Source: Devosia rhodophyticola (lineage in GTDB: Bacteria; Pseudomonadota; Alphaproteobacteria; Rhizobiales; Devosiaceae). From it: DNA of 64,000 nucleotides. The DNA lies in contig NZ_CP118247.1 in NCBI RefSeq assembly GCF_028816475.1, positions 558,001-622,000 of the forward strand, given 5' to 3'. Position 1 is the stretch's first letter; each line of letters starts with the position of its first letter. The notes under the pieces were generated by a model, which saw nothing but the letters and a program-made list of their open reading frames with translations, was not told where the DNA came from and ran no database searches. This document shows, in pieces, positions 26,191 to 35,310 of this stretch. The translations under genes and the position numbers were made by a program.

Positions 26191-26766
26191 TTGCGTTTCG
26201 TTTTCAATCTTCTGGCCATGCTGGTCGTGGCGCTGGGTACCGGGTTCGGGCTGAGTTATATGGCCCTATCCGATACCGGGCTTTTGGGCGGCCTGCATTC
26301 GGGACCCTGGGTCGCCTGGCCTGATGTCGGCACACCAAATCCCAACCCCTACACGCGCGCGCATCTGGCGCGACAGGCCAAGCTTCAGCTTGGTCAGTCC
26401 GAAGGGCTGCAATTTGTCGCCAGCACCGATGGCAATGGCGTCGCGCTCGATCTGGCCTGCACCTATCACCTGAGCGGTTTCACGCCGGTCGCGACCCTTT
26501 GGACGCTGGTGGCGCTGGATCCCGAGGGGATCAATCTTGCCCGTCCCGGCACCAGCGGCTGGATCGGCTCCAATCAATTGTCCCGCAACGAAGACGGTAG
26601 TTTTACCCTTTATATCGGCAGTCGGCTGGAGCCACACAACTGGCTCGAAGTGGGCGGCTCCGGTCCCTTTGTGCTGTCGCTGACCCTATATGACACCGTT
26701 GCCGCGTCGGGTTTGAGTTCAGCCGAGATCGCCATGCCGACCGTTACCCGGGTGCAGTGCTCATGA
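26191..26766 (+). CDS. DUF1214 exported/membrane-anchored protein
   Basis: 191 residues if read from the TTG at 26191; an internal ATG at 26218 would remove part of the hydrophobic N-terminus (VFNLLAMLVVALGTGFGLSYMAL), so TTG is preferred. The DUF1214 part covers WTLVALDPEGIN and LYIGSRLEPHNWLEV. It is the first of a DUF1214/DUF1254 pair common in Hyphomicrobiales, where the two halves of a longer envelope protein are separate genes. It overlaps the next gene by 4 bp. Confidence 0.78.
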   Translation: MRFVFNLLAMLVVALGTGFGLSYMALSDTGLLGGLHSGPWVAWPDVGTPNPNPYTRAHLARQAKLQLGQSEGLQFVASTDGNGVALDLACTYHLSGFTPVATLWTLVALDPEGINLARPGTSGWIGSNQLSRNEDGSFTLYIGSRLEPHNWLEVGGSGPFVLSLTLYDTVAASGLSSAEIAMPTVTRVQCS

Positions 26767-27308
26767 AACGCACGCTGATCTGGCTGGCGGGCGGGGTCTT
26801 GCTTGGCGGCATCATTCACCTGATCGTCATTCTGACGCTGCCCGCGCTTGCCGAGAATACGGTTTGGACGCGGATTGAAAGCCTTGATGCGCGCAACAAG
26901 ATTGTCCTGCTGCCGCAGGTCAAACCCGGGCAGCCAAATCCATTGGGACTTGATCCCGGTCTGAGCTACGGGGTGTGCCAGCTCGATCTTTCCGATGGCC
27001 CGGCCTATTTGAACGGCACCCTGCCCGATGCCTTCTGGTCAATCGCGATTTATGACCGCAATGGCACCATTGAATATTCAACCACCAACCGCGACGGTAT
27101 CGGCCGGACGCTGCAGATGGGCATTTTCAATTCGAGCCAGACGCGCCTTCTGGCCGAACAGCGGATTGATATTGCCGAAGGGTTGTTGATCATTGAGGCG
27201 AGCGCTAACGATCTGTTCGTCGTTGTCCGGCTGGCGCCACCGCATCGGGCTGTGCGTCCGCGCTACGAAAGGGCGCTGTCCGCTATTTCCTGCGGTCCCA
27301 AACAATAG
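26763..27308 (+). CDS. DUF1254 membrane-anchored protein
   Basis: 181 residues starting at MKRTLIW (ATGA overlap with the DUF1214 gene decides the start). An N-terminal TM segment (about 5-27, WLAGGVLLGGIIHLIVIL) leads to a periplasmic DUF1254 domain (DPGLSYGVCQLDLSDGPAYL, FWSIAIYDRNGTIEYSTTNR). The pair is predicted to act together in the envelope; function unknown. Confidence 0.82.
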   Translation: MKRTLIWLAGGVLLGGIIHLIVILTLPALAENTVWTRIESLDARNKIVLLPQVKPGQPNPLGLDPGLSYGVCQLDLSDGPAYLNGTLPDAFWSIAIYDRNGTIEYSTTNRDGIGRTLQMGIFNSSQTRLLAEQRIDIAEGLLIIEASANDLFVVVRLAPPHRAVRPRYERALSAISCGPKQ

Positions 27309-27309
27309 C

Positions 27310-28206
27310 CTATTTGATGGCGATGACTTCGTTGTCGATGCGCATGGTCTGATAGCGCGAGGGAATGACAAAACCCGAATTGGCCCGCCCTCCCGCCATT
27401 TGCGAACAGAAATCGCCGCGATTGGCCCGATCGACATGGTTTTTCATGTCGGCGAGCTTGGCATCGACATCCATTGAACGTTCATCGGGCGTTTCCACCA
27501 ACAAATGGTCGAGCGCATAATTGTAGCTGGCATAACGGTAATTCAGCGCCCGAACGAACCAGGCGATAGAGGCCAGGTTTTCCGTGCGACGCGCATCAAC
27601 CCCGGCACGCACGTCCGGTTCAAGATCCGAAAGCGCATCGCGGGTGATCAGGCGCTGGCGATCAACCTCGATGACCTTGCAAATGGCCACAAAAGTTTCC
27701 GGCACTGTATCGGTGTCCGCCAGAATATCGGCCCCAACGGCGCTGTAGCGCACCGGCGCAGAGCGGAAATTGCTCCGTTGCAGCCATTCGTAATAGCTCT
27801 TTTCGGAAAAATTCTGGTCAAGCGGCGGTGTCAGACGCGTGCGTTGTAGTTCCACGGCGGTGTTCTGAAACCAGTTACTGGTGTGTTCGGCCACCAGAAA
27901 ACGCCATACCCGATCGTGCATTTCCACTTCGATGTCGGTCTGGTTGAATTGAGAAACCGCATCGCCCCGGCCATAGGCCAATAGCTTGCCAGCCGCCGGC
28001 ATGGCGGTGTCGTGGGTAAAGCTTGGCTGAGCGCGGCCGAAATCACCCGTTGGCCGGGCAACGCACCCCGCCCCGAGCAAAAGCGCTGTCACGCCAAGTG
28101 CGCGCGTAGTCCACCGAACCCAGTTATCCACGCTTGCGGCTGGGCTTTGGCTTTGATGGACCAATGCGCGTGTTGGGCACAGTTGCTGGCGTCGTTCCGC
28201 GCTCAT
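27310..28206 (-). CDS. Putative lipoprotein, hypothetical (298 aa)
   Basis: 298 residues with an unusually long N-region before a hydrophobic stretch ending in the lipobox-like LLLGAGC (Cys at about residue 48). A start closer to the signal may be the real one, but no ATG/GTG is obvious. The rest is soluble (YAVG-type and RYASYNYALDHLLVE helices, GDFCSQMAGG near the end). I do not recognise the family. It is convergent with the DUF1254 gene (1 bp apart). Confidence 0.6.
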   Translation of the reverse strand: MSAERRQQLCPTRALVHQSQSPAASVDNWVRWTTRALGVTALLLGAGCVARPTGDFGRAQPSFTHDTAMPAAGKLLAYGRGDAVSQFNQTDIEVEMHDRVWRFLVAEHTSNWFQNTAVELQRTRLTPPLDQNFSEKSYYEWLQRSNFRSAPVRYSAVGADILADTDTVPETFVAICKVIEVDRQRLITRDALSDLEPDVRAGVDARRTENLASIAWFVRALNYRYASYNYALDHLLVETPDERSMDVDAKLADMKNHVDRANRGDFCSQMAGGRANSGFVIPSRYQTMRIDNEVIAIK

Positions 28207-28416
28207 AACGCACCCCGGTAAAAATCAATATCTGGGCCTCACCGGTCGTAGATCTGGCCCTTCTGGCCGTCAGTCGCCGTTGGTCGAATTTGACGAGCTT
28301 TCCCAAGCTGGCCTCCACATGTCGGTTCCCCCGTCCCTACCGGAGGCAACACAGTTCGAAAAAAACAGTCAGGCGCGACGCCCCTCGCGCATATCCCCAT
28401 TAAGAGATCGTCAAGG

Positions 28417-28431
28417 TTAACAGTCTGCTAA
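28417..28431 (+). promoter_or_regulatory. CtrA-like half-site pair upstream of DUF2336 gene
   Basis: TTAA (28417-28420), seven bases, then CTAA (28428-28431): one mismatch from the CtrA consensus TTAA-N7-TTAA of alphaproteobacteria. It is 65 bp upstream of the DUF2336 start. A one-off match of this length is weak evidence. Confidence 0.22.
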
Positions 28432-28495
28432 CGAATTGGCGGCAAGAGTGTGGATACGCACATTCTTCCGCGTTTAATGAGTCGATGGTTCAAAA

Positions 28496-29638
28496 ATGCT
28501 TGGTTTCCAGCCCTACGAGACTTTCCAGCTGCTGATAGAATCCGGCGGTGTTGACCGAACCAACACTTTATTGATCGCCGCGTGCGACGCCTATGCGCGC
28601 CGCGGGCGACCGACAAATCCCGAAATGGAGCAGTTTGAGGCTCTGGCCTCGCGCCTGTTCCCGATTGCCGGGCCGCAGGCCAAGGCCAAGGGCGCTGCGA
28701 TCCTTGGGCGCGCCGAAACGCTGTCGCCGACCCTTGAAGCCCTGGTTGTGGCCAATATCGGCGAAGATATGGGCGAATTCCTGCAGCGAAGCGACGAGAT
28801 TTCCGAAGCAACGCTGATCGAAATCATTGCCCGAGGCGATGTTGCGGCTGCCAGCATGATTGCGCACCGCCCTGACCTGTCCAATGTGGTTTTGGCCAAG
28901 CTGTTCCAGATGAATTCGCGCAAGGTTTACCGGGCGCTGGCCGCCAATGGCGCGATTGCGCCTCGTGGTGCCTATCTCAGTGCGCTGGCCCGTTCGGCGC
29001 AAATGGATCATATCGTGGCCGAATCACTGGCCGAGCGTGACGATTTCGACTGCGCCCTGCTGGCCCCTGCCTTTTTTGATCTTTCCGATGATCACCGGAT
29101 CAAGGTCATCAAGGCCTTCACCAATCGGCAGACCCCGGTTGCCCCGATCAAGAAGACCATCGAACTGCTTTCGGTCGCCAATCAGGAACTGACCAAGGCG
29201 TTGATGAAGCTGTTTTCAGAAAACCGCCGTCCCGAAGTTACCAAGCTATTATCCCAGATCAGCGGGCTGGACGAGGTCCGTTGCGGCCAGATCGCCCATG
29301 ATGTGACCGGGGCTTCCCTGTTCGTGGTATTGCGCGCCTTTGGCTGCAGTGCCTATGACGGGCTCAAGGTCTTGATCCATGCCACCTCGCACGATCAGGA
29401 ACGGTCGCGCGCGCTGGCTGATTTTGCCACGCTGTTTGGCAATGTAACGCCCGAATCCATGGCCTATCTGATGAGTGCATGGCGCGGGGAGGTCAATCTG
29501 CTCGATCTGGCCAAGCCCGAATACAAGGCCTTTACCCAGACCAGCCGCCGCACACCCATGCTGGCACCGGCCCACAATCCGGTGGTGGAACAGGCCATCG
29601 AGGCACTGGCGCGAATTGGTGCCAAGCGCGCCGGCTAA
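28496..29638 (+). CDS. DUF2336 protein
   Basis: 380 residues of alpha-helical repeat-like sequence (LSPTLEALVVANIGEDMGEFL, HRPDLSNVVLAKLFQM, RAFGCSAYDGLKVL), as in DUF2336 proteins of Hyphomicrobiales. No signal peptide, so cytoplasmic. The family is abundant in stalked and rhizobial bacteria, without a settled function. The start at 28496 lacks a clear ribosome site. Its 3' end overlaps the convergent DUF1491 gene by 4 bp. Confidence 0.8.
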   Translation: MLGFQPYETFQLLIESGGVDRTNTLLIAACDAYARRGRPTNPEMEQFEALASRLFPIAGPQAKAKGAAILGRAETLSPTLEALVVANIGEDMGEFLQRSDEISEATLIEIIARGDVAAASMIAHRPDLSNVVLAKLFQMNSRKVYRALAANGAIAPRGAYLSALARSAQMDHIVAESLAERDDFDCALLAPAFFDLSDDHRIKVIKAFTNRQTPVAPIKKTIELLSVANQELTKALMKLFSENRRPEVTKLLSQISGLDEVRCGQIAHDVTGASLFVVLRAFGCSAYDGLKVLIHATSHDQERSRALADFATLFGNVTPESMAYLMSAWRGEVNLLDLAKPEYKAFTQTSRRTPMLAPAHNPVVEQAIEALARIGAKRAG

Positions 29639-29973
29639 TCGAGCATTTCGATACCGGCATCATCACCGCGCAGATCGAGACTTAATACCCATAGATCAGG
29701 GTCAAATTCGAGCTCGCGCTCAATGCGCGCCCGCACTTTTTCCGAGGCAACCCGAATCAGGCGCCGCTGAAACACCAGATCGGCGTCCCGTTCGACCAGC
29801 GCCATGCCCGGTGCCGGGGTCAATAACGACAAGGTGCCGTCGAGATGATCAATTTCGATAAAGACCTGTCCGGCAATCGGGTCGCCCCGACGCGACACCA
29901 CGCACATATTGCCCAGATCATTGTGACGCCGCACGAATACGCCGCACCACAGGTCGCTGCGCAGTCGCGACAT
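29635..29973 (-). CDS. DUF1491 family protein
   Basis: 112 residues with the DUF1491 pattern: WCGVFVRRHNDLGNMCVVSRRGDP at the start (two Cys) and DPDLWVLSLD near the end. The ATG shares a base with the restored stop (TAATG) of the peptidoglycan-binding gene upstream, so the two are coupled. Function unknown; cytoplasmic. Confidence 0.82.
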   Translation of the reverse strand: MSRLRSDLWCGVFVRRHNDLGNMCVVSRRGDPIAGQVFIEIDHLDGTLSLLTPAPGMALVERDADLVFQRRLIRVASEKVRARIERELEFDPDLWVLSLDLRGDDAGIEMLD

Positions 29974-31126
29974 TAGAAGGTGGCGCCGGCTGCGGCGAGC
30001 AAGTCTACCAACTGGGGCGTCACCCGACCGGTCACGTCATAGTTGTAATAGACTTCAAAATTGCGGACGGCGCGCGCCGTTTCTTCGCCTGCTTCGCCGT
30101 CAATCGGTCCATGCATGAAGCCAAGGCTCGCCAGTCCCCGCTGCACCTTTTCGGTGATGCTGAGATTGGCGTTGCGCGCCGCCTGTCTGACGGGCGCTGC
30201 TGGCTGGCTGACAACGGGCTGAGCAACAGCTTGCGGGGGGAAACGATTGCCACGGGCGCTGCGTTGGCTGCTACCGGTTGGCGGGCAATAGTCCGTCCGA
30301 CCGGCTGGCTGGGCACCGGGACATAGTTCGATGTCGGTGCGCTGCGTCCATTATCAATGGCGGAGACGATCCCGTCGATGGTGTTGGCGGCGCTTTGTGC
30401 GACAGTATTAAGTGCCTCGCCAATCTGGTCCTGCGGCTCGATGGGCGGCAGGCGGGCAATCAGGCGGTCTTGATACACAGGCTCGATGACAGCGGCCCGC
30501 AGCACCGGGGCTGCCTCGGTCCGCGTCTGCACCAGCGGCGGCATCGGGATGGGCGCAGCGGCTGCCTGCGGCCGCGGTGCGAGGCCCTGAGCATCGGCCC
30601 GCATGATGGCATCGACAATTTCAGAGCTCATGGCGCCGGTCGGCTTGTAGCCGTTGCGGGTCTCAAAGGCGCGGATAGCCTGGGCCGTCATTGGCCCGTA
30701 ATAACCATCCAACTCGCCCTGAAACAGGCGCATCTCGCTTAGCTTCTTTTGCAAATTGTAAACGTCGGTATTGCCAACCGGGCCATCTGATTGCGGAGCA
30801 ACGCTGCCGGTTACAGGCACCGGTTCAGCAACCACCGGCATCGGAGCCAGCTGTGGTGCCGGTGCAACGCGCGATTGCTGGACCGCAGGCAGCGGCGGCG
30901 GCACGGTTGGATCGGCCATGAACATTGGCGCTGGATGAATGGCAGTCTGAAAATAGAGCGCATTGCTCCCGGCAAGCGCGGTCATGCCTACCAGCGCGGC
31001 TAGCGCTGTGTTGGTCAGTGGTGCCCGGAAATATCGCGACAAGGCCCAAAGCCCCATGCGCCCGAGGGAAGTTGCGATGGCGCTTCCGGCTGCCAAAGGC
31101 AGATGGGTCAAGGTTGTGGCTGTCAT
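29973..31126 (-). CDS. Membrane-anchored protein with two peptidoglycan-binding domains; frame disrupted
   Basis: The start at MTATTLTHL overlaps the kinase stop (ATGA). It has one TM (about residues 35-55) and a Pro-rich linker. PG_binding_1 domain 1 is at about 120-170 (NLQKKLSEMRLFQGELDGYYG, PMTAQAIRAFE). The frame then breaks at a run of six G (30235-30240): without correction it runs to 30032 in nonsense. Adding one base restores KVQRGLASLGFMHGPIDGE and AVRNFEVYYNYDVTGRVTP, a second PG-binding domain, ending TAA at 29973-29975. Corrected length is 384 aa. Probably a sequencing error. It lies in an operon with the kinase upstream and DUF1491 downstream. Confidence 0.75.
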
Positions 31127-32934
31127 ATTGCGTTTCTTTTTTCGTCTTGCCATGGAATCGTTTCGATGGGCGCCGTGTCAGGATAAAGGGAGGTGACGGT
31201 TGCAGTCTCCCGCAGTTTTATTGCTGGACCGTTTATAGGCAGCAAAACAGTCATGGTTGTCCCTGCTCCAAATTCGGACATGGCACGCAATGTGCCGCCG
31301 TGCAGTTCCACCAGTCCCTTGACGATGGACAGGCCAAGCCCGGTCCCCTCATAGGCCCGTGCCAGACCATCATTGGCCTGATAGAACGGCTCGCCGATAT
31401 GGGCAATCGCTTCGGCCGACATGCCAATGCCATTGTCGCTGACCGAGAGATTGAGGTACTGGCCCTGCTGCTTGAGCGATACCGTCACCTCGCCAGCATC
31501 ATGGCTGAATTTGACGGCATTGGAGAGCAGATTGATCAGGATCTGACGGCAGGCGCGTTCATCAGCCACCACCGTGGGCAGTAACCTGGCGATGCGCGAA
31601 CTGATTCGAATGTCGCGTTCATTGGCAACCGCTTGCACCATCTTGAGGCAGGGCTCGACCAGATCGTCGGGTGCCATATTGTCAGTGCTGATCTCAAATT
31701 TACCCGCCTCGATGCGCGACATGTCCAAAAGCATGCGCACGACTTCGAGCAAATGGGTGCCGCTTTGGTGAATCAAACCGGCATATTCGCGATGCGTATC
31801 CGACATTTCCCCGCCGATGCCGCTGGTCATCATTTCGGAAAAACCAACGACAGCGTTGAGCGGCGTACGCAATTCGTGCCCTATGGTTGCCAAAAACCGG
31901 GACTTGGCAATCGAGGCTTCTTCAGCCACGTGCCGTGCCGCTTCCATTTCAGCTGCCTGATCGCGGCGGCGCGTTACATCGCGCAGCAGCCCGACAACTT
32001 CAAAGCGCGAGCCGCTGGTGCGGGTTTCATCCACCGGTGAAAAATTGATCTCAACCCAGATAAATTGAGGTACAGCCGTGTTGGCGTGTGGATCGTCCTG
32101 ACGCATCCGCACTTCGATGGTGCGCTGAATGCCGGCCTGATTGGCGTCGGCAAAGGCGGTCAGATAGGTAGGACGATCGGCAACATGAATGCGCTGACCC
32201 AACCCTGTCCCAGTCAATTCATAGCGCGGGCATCCAAAAAGCTTTTCGGACGAGCGCGACAGGAACAGCAACTCGCCACTACTCGAATAGCGGAATACGG
32301 CGTCCTGAACATGCTCGATCAGGTGCCGATAAGTCGCCAGTTGGGATTTTTCCTGAATTTCAAAGCTCATGCCGATCCGCCCGGCTGTGCGGGCGATCAT
32401 GACAGCGCCCAGCGCAAAGCCGATCAAGCCGACAAGTCCCAGGTCCACATGTTCAACGATCAGCGGCGCTTTGCCAAAAGTGGCTGTGACGCTGGCGATC
32501 AGGCCAATGGCAACCATCAGGGTCCAGCTGATGCGCCTGATCTGAGGCCGCGCCATCAGTGAGGCATAGATTGGCCCCAGCAGGGCAATGGCCAGCCCGC
32601 CGTCAACAAAGCGACTATCGGCCAGCGTCAGCAGCATGCCCGCTGTCAACAAGAGATAGACCTGAGCGCAGGCAGCTTCCTCATAGCGCGCGTGGCGCTG
32701 CAGCATCAGTGTGGTTGCGCCACTGATCAGCGCAAGCACGGCGACAAAAAATGGCAGCGTTGCGCCCTGCAGTGCGGTGTAGATCACAATTGGCATGATC
32801 AATGCACTGGCCACGATGATGAAGATTGCATTGTCGGCCAGCGTCTGACGACGCAGGTCCTCGGGACGACTACCGCCACCGGTGATCGCCTCGGCAATCT
32901 CTTTGCTTTCGCCAAAAGAGAAAAAGCTACGCAT
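31123..32934 (-). CDS. PAS-domain sensor histidine kinase with multi-helix membrane region
   Basis: 603 residues: about six hydrophobic segments (35-185), one PAS domain (about 200-325), HisKA with H353 in IGHELRTPLNAVVGFSEMM, and HATPase_c (ILINLLSNAVKFS, DNGIGM, EGTGLGLSIVKGLVELHGG). No receiver domain and no adjacent regulator gene. The layout resembles PleC/DivJ-like cell-cycle kinases of alphaproteobacteria, but orthology cannot be fixed here. It is first in a three-gene operon ending with DUF1491. Confidence 0.85.
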   Translation of the reverse strand: MRSFFSFGESKEIAEAITGGGSRPEDLRRQTLADNAIFIIVASALIMPIVIYTALQGATLPFFVAVLALISGATTLMLQRHARYEEAACAQVYLLLTAGMLLTLADSRFVDGGLAIALLGPIYASLMARPQIRRISWTLMVAIGLIASVTATFGKAPLIVEHVDLGLVGLIGFALGAVMIARTAGRIGMSFEIQEKSQLATYRHLIEHVQDAVFRYSSSGELLFLSRSSEKLFGCPRYELTGTGLGQRIHVADRPTYLTAFADANQAGIQRTIEVRMRQDDPHANTAVPQFIWVEINFSPVDETRTSGSRFEVVGLLRDVTRRRDQAAEMEAARHVAEEASIAKSRFLATIGHELRTPLNAVVGFSEMMTSGIGGEMSDTHREYAGLIHQSGTHLLEVVRMLLDMSRIEAGKFEISTDNMAPDDLVEPCLKMVQAVANERDIRISSRIARLLPTVVADERACRQILINLLSNAVKFSHDAGEVTVSLKQQGQYLNLSVSDNGIGMSAEAIAHIGEPFYQANDGLARAYEGTGLGLSIVKGLVELHGGTLRAMSEFGAGTTMTVLLPINGPAIKLRETATVTSLYPDTAPIETIPWQDEKRNAI

Positions 32935-33255
32935 TACATAAACTCACTTCCACGACGCCTTATGGACTAGCCACAGCCTGATAATTGTTCAGGTCTCATT
33001 GGCTGCCACCCTGCGACCCAAGGCCTAAGACACAATTAAATGCAGGGGGCCAGGAACGCCTGAAGCGAGGTTTGGAAGCTTGTTTCTACGGTTAGCGTAA
33101 ACAAGACCTTGCCCAAAGTTGAGCGCGGCCCGTCGCCTTTAGCTAAAACTTTATTGAATTCGCGCAACCCGTCTTAAAGGGGACTGTCTAGAAATGGTCC
33201 TCAACAGCGATGGCTTGCCCGCCATTGTGTTTGATATTTGGCTTGGACCCGGATC
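32935..33255. other. Intergenic region between divergent kinase and DUF5330 genes
   Basis: 321 bp without a convincing gene. It must hold the promoters for both flanking genes. The only structure I see is an inverted repeat, CTTGTTT (33079-33085) with AAACAAG (33099-33105), 7-bp arms around 13 bp, possibly an operator for the kinase operon. Confidence 0.5.
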
Positions 33256-33549
33256 ATGTTTCTGTTTCGCTCTGCATTCTGGCTGCTTGTTGCCTTCATG
33301 GTGATCAAACCCGGCGTTGATCTGAATGCGGCTGCCGGTTCGATTTCGGCGCAGGCCATGACACGCGGCCAACAGTTGATTACCCAACAGATCGAAGCCA
33401 CTCAATGCACTTCATTGCAGTGTGCCGGCGGCAGGGCGGTCTTGGCTGCTGCCCTTACCCCTTCCCCGCAGGTCGGCACTCCCATGCAGGCTTCGTCGAC
33501 CATGGTTCAGGTGCCGCTACCGCGGCGGCGCCCGGGTCTTGCGGGTTAG
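33256..33549 (+). CDS. DUF5330 small membrane/periplasmic protein
   Basis: 97 residues starting at MFLFRSAFWLLVAFMVIKPG, which is a TM or signal anchor with the DUF5330 N-terminal pattern. A following CTSLQCAGGRAVL segment has two Cys. The Pro/Arg-rich tail (PLPRRRPG) may interact with the membrane. A strong terminator follows. The role is unknown; it is a Hyphomicrobiales-specific family. Confidence 0.72.
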   Translation: MFLFRSAFWLLVAFMVIKPGVDLNAAAGSISAQAMTRGQQLITQQIEATQCTSLQCAGGRAVLAAALTPSPQVGTPMQASSTMVQVPLPRRRPGLAG

Positions 33550-33619
33550 AATGCGCTTGCCCGCGCATTCTTGACGCTCCGGAGGCTGGCGTCCCCAAAT
33601 TCCGCCCACCCTCCGGCCT

Positions 33620-33661
33620 GAGCCACAAGCACGCTGCCCCGTGCTTGTGGCTCCTTTTTTG
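33620..33661 (+). terminator. Intrinsic terminator after DUF5330 gene
   Basis: Perfect 13-bp stem GAGCCACAAGCAC (33620-33632) and GTGCTTGTGGCTC (33641-33653), an 8-base loop, then CTTTTTTT. It ends DUF5330 transcription 25 bp before the sufE start. A smaller 8-bp hairpin (GAATGCGC, 33549-33556, with GCGCATTC, 33563-33570) precedes it. Confidence 0.9.
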
Positions 33662-33686
33662 CGCCCCACTATACTAGATAGAGCGC

Positions 33687-34112
33687 ATGGATCAGCCAGA
33701 AGCCTTTCAGGAAATTGCCGACAACCTTACCTTTCTTGATGATTGGGAAGAGCGGTATCGCTACATCATCGAACTGGGTCAGTCGCTATTGCCACTGGCG
33801 GAGGCGGAAAAGACCAATGCCAATAAGGTGCACGGCTGTGTTTCCCAGGTCTGGCTGGCCTCCGACAGGGGCGAGCGGGCGGGCGAACCGGTGCTCAATT
33901 ATCGCGGCGAGTCTGACGCCATGATCGTTCAGGGGCTGGTTGCTGTACTGCTGGCGCTCTATTCTGGGCGCACCGCTGCCGAGATCGCGGCCACCGACGC
34001 CATCGAGATCTTTGACAAGCTTGGCTTGCGCGAACATTTGACCGCCCAGCGGGCCAATGGTCTGGTGGCCATGGTCAATCGCATTCGCGGTGAAGCCAAG
34101 GCACTTTCCTAG
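33687..34112 (+). CDS. sufE: SufE-like cysteine desulfuration protein
   Basis: 141 residues with the SufE fold. The active Cys is C51 in KVHGCVSQVWL, the persulfide acceptor. LSYLDDWEERYRYI-like N-terminus (here LTFLDDWEERYRYI) and the ALYSGRTAAEI segment fit the family. It passes sulphur from SufS cysteine desulfurase to the SUF scaffold during Fe-S cluster assembly. The suf operon itself is not in the window. Convergent with the DUF6456 gene. Confidence 0.93.
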   Translation: MDQPEAFQEIADNLTFLDDWEERYRYIIELGQSLLPLAEAEKTNANKVHGCVSQVWLASDRGERAGEPVLNYRGESDAMIVQGLVAVLLALYSGRTAAEIAATDAIEIFDKLGLREHLTAQRANGLVAMVNRIRGEAKALS

Positions 34113-34127
34113 CGGAGAGCCAGTCCT

Positions 34128-34895
34128 TCATTCGAAACGTTGGGGGCGTTGCTCCAGCCAGAAATGCTCGCCCCTTGTAGTCGCGCCCCTTGTTGTAGCG
34201 GACAGACCAAAAAAGGTAGCCAATTGATCCAGCCCGATGCGCAACACCAGCTTGGCGCTGCGTCGCGGCCAGCCGCGCTCGCTTTCAACTACCTGCAACC
34301 CCTTGAGCAGCCCGCACACATCGAACACAACGCCCGCGCAATCTGTGGGCAAAGTCCGGGCGATGTCATTAAGCCTTCGCCGCGCGTCTATGGCCAGATC
34401 CCCCACATCGCCGACGCCCATCGCCGATCTGGCGCAGATCGAGCGGCTGGCATCGTAGCTCATGGTGGTGCGCGGGCTCAGTCCGGCACGTTCAACCAGA
34501 TGGCGCAGCCGTTCACCGGCCTCAACCTGATGCGGTGCCAGAAACGGTTTTGCCCCGCCCCTGCCCGGTGCTGCAAGCCGGGCCAACGGGCTTTCATCGA
34601 GATTGCGGGTAATTGCATCACCATCAGTGCTTAAATGGCGATGCTGGTCGGCAAATCCCGCCGCGTCTGATTTTTGCCGGTTCAACCAGTGGCGCGCTTC
34701 TGGTGTCGGCGTGCAATATCCGGCATTGCCCGTCAGCACCCCTTGCGAGATCAAGCCTGCAACCGCATTTGCCGACAGTCGCGCTGTGCTTGTTGCCGTT
34801 GCAAGCACATATTGTCCCTGCCCGTCAGGCATAGCCTTTCCGTCAGGCATCAGCGCCCGCACGAAACGGATCGAACGAAGCTCAGCCCGCGCCAT
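34128..34895 (-). CDS. DUF6456 protein (putative regulator)
   Basis: 255 residues starting at MARAELRS with GAGGGG upstream. A first part with helix-turn-helix-like features (STARLSANAVAGLISQGVL) precedes the conserved DUF6456 helical domain (AGERLRHLVERAGLSPRTTMSYD, LNDIARTLPTDCAGVVFDVCGLLKGLQVVESERGWP, SAKLVLRIGLDQLA). It starts inside the DnaA-like gene (14-bp overlap). The pair is conserved in Hyphomicrobiales and probably regulatory; target unknown. Confidence 0.75.
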   Translation of the reverse strand: MARAELRSIRFVRALMPDGKAMPDGQGQYVLATATSTARLSANAVAGLISQGVLTGNAGYCTPTPEARHWLNRQKSDAAGFADQHRHLSTDGDAITRNLDESPLARLAAPGRGGAKPFLAPHQVEAGERLRHLVERAGLSPRTTMSYDASRSICARSAMGVGDVGDLAIDARRRLNDIARTLPTDCAGVVFDVCGLLKGLQVVESERGWPRRSAKLVLRIGLDQLATFFGLSATTRGATTRGEHFWLEQRPQRFE

Positions 34896-35148
34896 GACCG
34901 GTCCCCTCATCGCCCTGCAGCAGGCTTGCCTCAATCTGCCGTTCCAACTGATCGACAGCGGCGTCAAACCGCGCATCGTCTCGACCGTCTTCGATCAGGG
35001 CACAGGCATAAGAGACTGTAGTCCTATCACGACCAAAGACTCGCCCCACTTCAGTCAGGCTTCGTCCCAGCGAGACATGAATCAGATACATGGCAAGCTG
35101 ACGCGCCTGTGCGGTGTTTCGGCGACAGCGCGATGGATGCGTCAGCAA
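34882..35148 (-). CDS. DnaA-domain-IV-like helix-turn-helix protein
   Basis: About 88 residues from a TTG at 35148; no ATG/GTG lies upstream in frame, so the exact start is unsure. ARQLAMYLIHVSLGRSL, TEVGRVFGRDRTTVSYAC is the DnaA C-terminal (domain IV) HTH signature, but the ATPase part of DnaA is absent. It may bind DnaA-box-like sites and affect replication timing or act as a transcription factor. It is coupled to DUF6456. Confidence 0.78.
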   Translation of the reverse strand: MLTHPSRCRRNTAQARQLAMYLIHVSLGRSLTEVGRVFGRDRTTVSYACALIEDGRDDARFDAAVDQLERQIEASLLQGDEGTGHGAG

Positions 35149-35296
35149 CCGCGCTGCTATCTTTTTTCTTTTGATACCAGATTGATAACCGCCAAGCTGG
35201 CGCTATCCTCGACGTAGGTTTCAATAGTGAATTTGCGCCGCTTGGCGTTTGCCGTTAAAGGCTCGCTGAGATGCATGATCTGTCTCTATCCATACA

Positions 35297-35310
35297 AGGA
35301 ATTAATTCCT
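35297..35310. promoter_or_regulatory. 14-bp perfect palindrome, candidate operator
   Basis: AGGAATTAATTCCT is a perfect palindrome about 150 bp upstream of the DnaA-like gene. A dimeric regulator could bind it. No family-specific consensus is recognised. Confidence 0.35.

Noticed and set aside
33151..33405. 84-codon minus-strand frame opposite the DUF5330 gene
   Set aside because: Shadow; the plus-strand protein has a family match and a terminator.
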